Assembly: GCA_031255115.1 (NCBI GenBank)
Contig: JAIRTD010000195.1
Span: 1 to 6,354, forward strand
Reading direction: 5' to 3'
Source: Spirochaetaceae bacterium
GTDB lineage: Bacteria; Spirochaetota; Spirochaetia; Treponematales; Breznakiellaceae
DNA length: 6,354 bases
The notes beneath the pieces were generated by a model. That model saw only the letters and a program-made list of their open reading frames with translations. It was not told the origin of the DNA and made no database searches. The stretch's first letter is position 1. Each line of letters begins with the position of its first letter. A program made the position numbers and the translations under genes. Below, piece by piece: positions 4,388 to 6,354 of this stretch.

Positions 4388-6277
4388 ATGTGCGGCATAG
4401 TCGGTTATATAGGCGTTAAAGAGGCGACTCCGGTACTTCTCAAGGGGCTTAAAAAACTTGAATACCGGGGCTATGACTCGGCGGGTATCGCGGTGCTCGG
4501 CGCCGGCGGGCTTGAGGTTTGTAAGTCCAAGGGCGCCCTGAACAAGCTCGAAGAAAAAGTGTCGGCCCTGAGTGCCCAGGCATCGCAAACTGGCGGCGCT
4601 TCTAAAAAACCTTTTGGCGGAACACTGGGTATAGGGCATACGCGCTGGGCTACCCACGGCGAGCCTTCGGATATCAATTCTCATCCCCATACAGACATAT
4701 CAGGAAAAATCGCCGTGGTCCATAACGGCATCATCGAAAACCACAGGAAGCTCAAAGAGTGGCTTGCGGGACGGGGCGTTGTTTTTCGCAGCGAAACCGA
4801 TACCGAAGTCATTGCCCACCTTATCAATTACTACTACGCCGGGGAATTGCTCGTTGCCGTACAAGCGGCCCTTAAACGGCTCGAAGGTTCTTACGCCCTG
4901 GGCATCATCTGCGAGAACGACCGGGATCATATCATCGCGGTACGCAAGGAGAGCCCCCTGGTCATTGGCCGGGGCGGCGGCGAAAACCTGATAGCCTCGG
5001 ATGTTCCCGCCCTGCTTGAATACACCAGGGATGTCTACTATCTGGACGACCGGGAAATCGCCGTTCTTTCCAAAGACAAGGTTGAATTCTACAATGAAGA
5101 AGGGGAGCGGGTACAAAAGACGCTTTCCCATGTTGACTGGGATGCCGGGGCCGCGGAAAAGGGCGGCTATGAGCATTTTATGCTCAAGGAAATTAACGAA
5201 CAGCCAAAGGCTCTTACCGATACTCTTCGGCCCCGTATTATTCCGGCCGGCGGAACAGGCGCGATGGCTTCTTCCCGGAGCGTTAATCTTGCGGAAATCG
5301 GCTTTGACAAGTCCTGGGCTGAGGCAAGGCGGGTGGTCCTCTGCGCCTGCGGCACTGCCTGGCACGCCGCTATGGTGGGTAAATACGCCTTTGAATATTT
5401 TGCCCGCATACCCAGCGACGCGGAAATCGCCTCCGAGTACCGTTACCGGAATCCCATTTTTAATCCCAGTGATATTTTTATTATCATAAGCCAGTCAGGA
5501 GAAACCGCCGATACACTCGCCGCCCTGAGACTGGCCAAAAAAAACGGCGGGCGCGTTATCGCCATAACCAATGTGCTTGGTTCAACCCTTGCAAGAGAAG
5601 CCGATCTTGTGATGTATACCTGGGCGGGTCCCGAAATCGCCGTTGCGTCCACCAAGGCTTTTACTACCCAGCTCATGTGCGTCTATCTTATCGCCCTCCA
5701 GTTCGGCCTCTTGCGGGGCAATCTTGACCAGGCCGGGCTTGACCATTATATAGAAGCCCTCGAAAAAATTCCCACCCAGGCGGAGGCGGTGCTTAAAAGC
5801 AAGGAAACCATACAGCGCTTTGCGTCGCTGTGCTTTAATAAATCAAAGGTGTTTTTTATTGGCAGGCTTTTTGATTACGCGGTAAGCCTCGAAAGCGCCC
5901 TCAAACTTAAAGAAATTAGCTATACCCATTCCGAGGCCTTTGCCGCCGGGGAACTCAAACACGGCCCCATAGCCCTGGCTGACGAATCCACCCTGGTAAC
6001 GGCCCTGTGTACCCAGGAAGCCCTCTTTGACAAGATGGATTCTAATATTAAAGAAGTAAAGGCTCGGGGGGCTTCCACGGTGGTGATTACCTATGATGAT
6101 GTTCATCATTTTGATGAAAGCGCCGATACGGTATTCCGCATACCCCGCACGCCGGACTGCTTTACACCCATGCTGTCGGTAATTCCCTGCCAGCTTTACG
6201 CCTACTACTGTTCGGTGCTGCGCGGCAATGATCCTGACAAGCCGAGGAATCTCGCCAAGTCGGTAACGGTAGAATAG
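4388..6277 (+). CDS. glmS: Glutamine--fructose-6-phosphate aminotransferase (isomerizing), glucosamine-6-phosphate synthase
   Basis: This cytoplasmic enzyme converts fructose-6-phosphate and glutamine to glucosamine-6-phosphate and glutamate, the entry step to UDP-GlcNAc for peptidoglycan and lipopolysaccharide-type sugars. The N-terminal class II glutaminase domain begins MCGIVGYIG with the Cys2 nucleophile; RWATHG (86-91), HNGIIEN (112-118) and RSETDTE (134-140) supply glutamine-binding residues. Two SIS sugar-isomerase domains follow: CGTAWHA (321-327) and SQSGETADT (369-377) in the first, and the segment around 490-530 in the second. E509, H525 and K624 correspond to E488, H504 and K603 of the E. 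coli enzyme, and the protein ends in the conserved PRNLAKSVTVE. All key residues are present. At 629 residues it is about 20 longer than the E. coli protein, mostly from a Ser/Ala/Gln-rich linker at about 58-77. The start must be the ATG giving Met-Cys. No ribosome site lies close upstream, so translation is probably coupled to the cupin. Confidence 0.98.
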   Translation: MCGIVGYIGVKEATPVLLKGLKKLEYRGYDSAGIAVLGAGGLEVCKSKGALNKLEEKVSALSAQASQTGGASKKPFGGTLGIGHTRWATHGEPSDINSHPHTDISGKIAVVHNGIIENHRKLKEWLAGRGVVFRSETDTEVIAHLINYYYAGELLVAVQAALKRLEGSYALGIICENDRDHIIAVRKESPLVIGRGGGENLIASDVPALLEYTRDVYYLDDREIAVLSKDKVEFYNEEGERVQKTLSHVDWDAGAAEKGGYEHFMLKEINEQPKALTDTLRPRIIPAGGTGAMASSRSVNLAEIGFDKSWAEARRVVLCACGTAWHAAMVGKYAFEYFARIPSDAEIASEYRYRNPIFNPSDIFIIISQSGETADTLAALRLAKKNGGRVIAITNVLGSTLAREADLVMYTWAGPEIAVASTKAFTTQLMCVYLIALQFGLLRGNLDQAGLDHYIEALEKIPTQAEAVLKSKETIQRFASLCFNKSKVFFIGRLFDYAVSLESALKLKEISYTHSEAFAAGELKHGPIALADESTLVTALCTQEALFDKMDSNIKEVKARGASTVVITYDDVHHFDESADTVFRIPRTPDCFTPMLSVIPCQLYAYYCSVLRGNDPDKPRNLAKSVTVE

Positions 6278-6291
6278 GGGAGGGGGCACGA

Positions 6292-6354
6292 ATGTCCTTG
6301 TTCATTTTTCCTGGCGCGGGTGATGGGTTTGTGATAACCCGTACAGTTCCGCTG
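6292..6354 (+). CDS. Start of a further gene, cut by the window edge
   Basis: An ATG at 6292 opens a frame that continues to the edge (21 codons, beginning MSLFIFPGAGDGFVITR). It is preceded by a strong purine-rich ribosome site (GGAGGGGG, 6279-6286) that starts just after the glmS stop. The 14-nt gap to glmS and the same direction suggest it is the third gene of the cupin-glmS operon. Too little is present to assign a family. Confidence 0.65.
   Translation, partial: MSLFIFPGAGDGFVITRTVPL

Noticed and set aside
4700..5365. Minus-strand open frame of 221 codons inside glmS
   Set aside because: It is a shadow of the well-supported glmS reading frame, without motifs or a ribosome site.

Overview
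The window reads as an ordinary chromosomal stretch of a Gram-negative-type bacterium with roughly balanced base composition and dense genes. A FliL-family protein together with an ECF sigma/anti-sigma pair and a GlmS of this type would fit a spirochaete, perhaps a Treponema relative. That assignment rests on general familiarity with the families, not on a diagnostic marker, and is of low confidence. There are no rRNAs, tRNAs, CRISPR arrays or recognisable mobile elements.

Layout. (1) Positions 1-66 may hold the last codons of an upstream gene. A leader with a GC-rich hairpin (96-118) follows, then a plus-strand sodium:solute symporter (147-1688) that starts at TTG. (2) A long hairpin (1699-1740) lies between this gene and a convergent minus-strand operon. 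(3) The operon, read right to left, encodes a small three-helix membrane protein (3255-2914), an ECF sigma factor (2917-2369, joined to the first gene by an ATGA overlap) and a zinc-type anti-sigma factor with two C-terminal membrane helices (2317-1817). A convincing ECF-type promoter (GCAACTT, 15 nt, GTCTAA) precedes it at 3347-3320, which suggests that the sigma factor drives its own operon. (4) A separate minus-strand FliL-like gene occupies 3931-3464. (5) Divergent from it are a single-domain cupin (4039-4383) and, four bases later, glmS (4388-6277). A further gene begins at 6292 and runs off the edge.

How the genes may work together. The minus-strand operon looks like a self-contained membrane-tethered regulatory switch: the sigma factor is held by an anti-sigma whose predicted topology leaves almost nothing outside the membrane, so the signal may be sensed in the membrane, in the cytoplasm (through the His/Cys zinc site) or through the co-transcribed membrane protein. 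The cupin and glmS are probably translated from one message, placing an uncharacterised small cupin beside the first committed enzyme of amino-sugar and cell-wall precursor synthesis. The symporter's substrate cannot be read from the sequence.

I did not find a clearly unprecedented system. The best leads are the ECF operon with its predicted autoregulatory promoter and sensorless anti-sigma, the convergent hairpin that pairs better on one strand than the other, and the compact divergent FliL/cupin promoter region with a palindrome between the two -35 elements.
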